Below are positions 6,946-7,386 of a DNA stretch of 7,386 bases, piece after piece. Source of the stretch: JBBKWG01 sp037968835 (GTDB lineage Bacteria; Pseudomonadota; Alphaproteobacteria; Rhodobacterales; Rhodobacteraceae). Position numbers and translations under genes: made by a program. The stretch spans positions 1 to 7,386 of the forward strand of contig JBBKWG010000045.1 of the NCBI GenBank assembly GCA_037968835.1. The letters are read 5' to 3'. Positions within the stretch are counted from its first letter, which is position 1; every line of letters starts with the position of its first letter. Under the pieces are notes generated by a model. The model had not been told where the DNA came from, did no database searches, and saw only the letters and a list, made by a program, of their open reading frames with translations.

Positions 6946-7386
6946 CTAATCGCCCTGAAACTCCGGTTTTTCCTTTGCCGCGAATGCCTTGTAGGCACGT
7001 TCGAAATCCGCAGTCTGCATACAGATCGCTTGAGCCTGAGCCTCGGCCTCGATCGCCTGATCGAGACTCATCGACCATTCCTGCGCCAGCATCGTCTTCG
7101 TCATCATGTGCGCAAAGTTCGGCCCGGCCGCGATCCGCAATGCCATCTCGCGGGCCTCATCCTCAAGCGCATCGGCTGTGACGATCCGGTTGAAGAAGCC
7201 CCACCGCTCGCCTTCGTCCGCCGACATCGACCGACCGGTATACAGCAATTCCGCCGCGCGTCCCTGACCGATGATCCGGGGCAGGATCGCACACGCGCCC
7301 ATGTCGCAGCCCGCCAGTCCGACGCGGGTGAACAGGAACGCGGTCTTGGTCTCGGGTGTCGCAATCCGCAGGTCCGACGCCATCGC
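6946..7386 (-). CDS. Enoyl-CoA hydratase/isomerase (crotonase) family protein, 5' end outside the window
   Basis: This is the C-terminal 146 residues of a crotonase-fold enzyme. The frame is open through the window edge; the methionine at 7383 is internal, because it sits in the conserved 'AMASDLRIA' segment that follows the oxyanion-hole strand. Family signs are 'SDLRIA', then 'GACAILPRIIG' (the GAGGTQRLPRLIG-like region), 'AAELLYTGR' and 'WGFFNRIV'. The family hydrates enoyl-CoAs or rearranges acyl-CoAs in the cytosol. By hand alignment to rat mitochondrial crotonase, the second catalytic glutamate (Glu164) falls on the threonine of 'FLFTRVG', so simple hydratase chemistry is not assured. 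The first glutamate (Glu144) would lie upstream of the window. The TAG stop is followed after 1 nt by the ATG of the acyl-CoA dehydrogenase, which implies one operon. The context suggests a beta-oxidation-like step in aminobenzoyl-CoA breakdown. The family is certain; the exact substrate is inferred. Confidence 0.9.
   Translation of the reverse strand, partial: AMASDLRIATPETKTAFLFTRVGLAGCDMGACAILPRIIGQGRAAELLYTGRSMSADEGERWGFFNRIVTADALEDEAREMALRIAAGPNFAHMMTKTMLAQEWSMSLDQAIEAEAQAQAICMQTADFERAYKAFAAKEKPEFQGD
6953..6956 (-). promoter_or_regulatory. Ribosome binding site of the acyl-CoA dehydrogenase gene
   Basis: AGGG on the minus strand, with 8 nt to the ATG at 6944. It lies inside the last codons of the hydratase gene and supports the 6944 start over the ATG at 6998. 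Confidence 0.6.

Noticed and set aside
6945..6998. 18-residue N-terminal extension of the acyl-CoA dehydrogenase
   Set aside because: Basic, non-family residues overlapping the hydratase C-terminus; the ATG at 6944 has a better-placed Shine-Dalgarno sequence.
1..7386. CRISPR arrays, tRNA/rRNA genes, insertion sequences, phage or defence genes
   Set aside because: No repeat-spacer pattern, RNA gene, transposase or terminal repeats were seen; the window is nearly filled by ordinary metabolic and transport genes.

Overview
All eight recognisable genes lie on the minus strand. The GC-rich sequence, strong G/C preference at third codon positions and protein style (especially the tryptophan dioxygenase and the Liv-type transporter) suggest an alphaproteobacterium, probably Rhodobacterales. 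This is an impression from family resemblance; no search was run. Read 5'->3' on the minus strand, the window starts inside one gene and ends inside another.

Catabolic block (7386 down to 3356): the 3' part of an enoyl-CoA hydratase, an acyl-CoA dehydrogenase, a tryptophan 2,3-dioxygenase (TDO) and a benzoate/2-aminobenzoate-CoA ligase. The junctions are a 1-nt gap, a 4-nt ATGA overlap and a 2-nt gap, so these four genes almost certainly form one translationally coupled operon. Transport block (3272 down to 1): a periplasmic substrate-binding protein, two Liv-type permeases and the first 56 codons of an ATPase. This is a branched-chain-amino-acid-type (HAAT) ABC importer. The permease and ATPase genes overlap by 4 and 8 nt.

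The only non-coding stretches are 83 nt (3273-3355) and 75 nt (2064-2138); no gene-free stretch exceeds 300 bases. The 83-nt gap holds a plausible sigma70 promoter, a perfect 5-bp inverted repeat in its -35/-10 spacer, and a good ribosome binding site for the binding protein. The 75-nt gap holds a GC-rich hairpin between the binding-protein gene and the permeases.

Proposed logic: TDO opens the indole ring of tryptophan. The kynurenine pathway (formamidase and kynureninase, neither seen here) would give anthranilate, and the ligase would activate it to 2-aminobenzoyl-CoA. The hydratase and dehydrogenase fit the beta-oxidation-like steps after dearomatisation by a 2-aminobenzoyl-CoA monooxygenase/reductase, as described for the abm genes of Azoarcus evansii. 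That key enzyme would have to lie upstream of position 7386. The adjacent importer probably brings in anthranilate, kynurenine, tryptophan or a related aromatic acid rather than leucine. The most notable points are the placement of TDO inside a CoA-thioester aromatic operon, a TDO active-site loop three residues shorter than in well-known TDOs, and the palindrome inside the transporter promoter.
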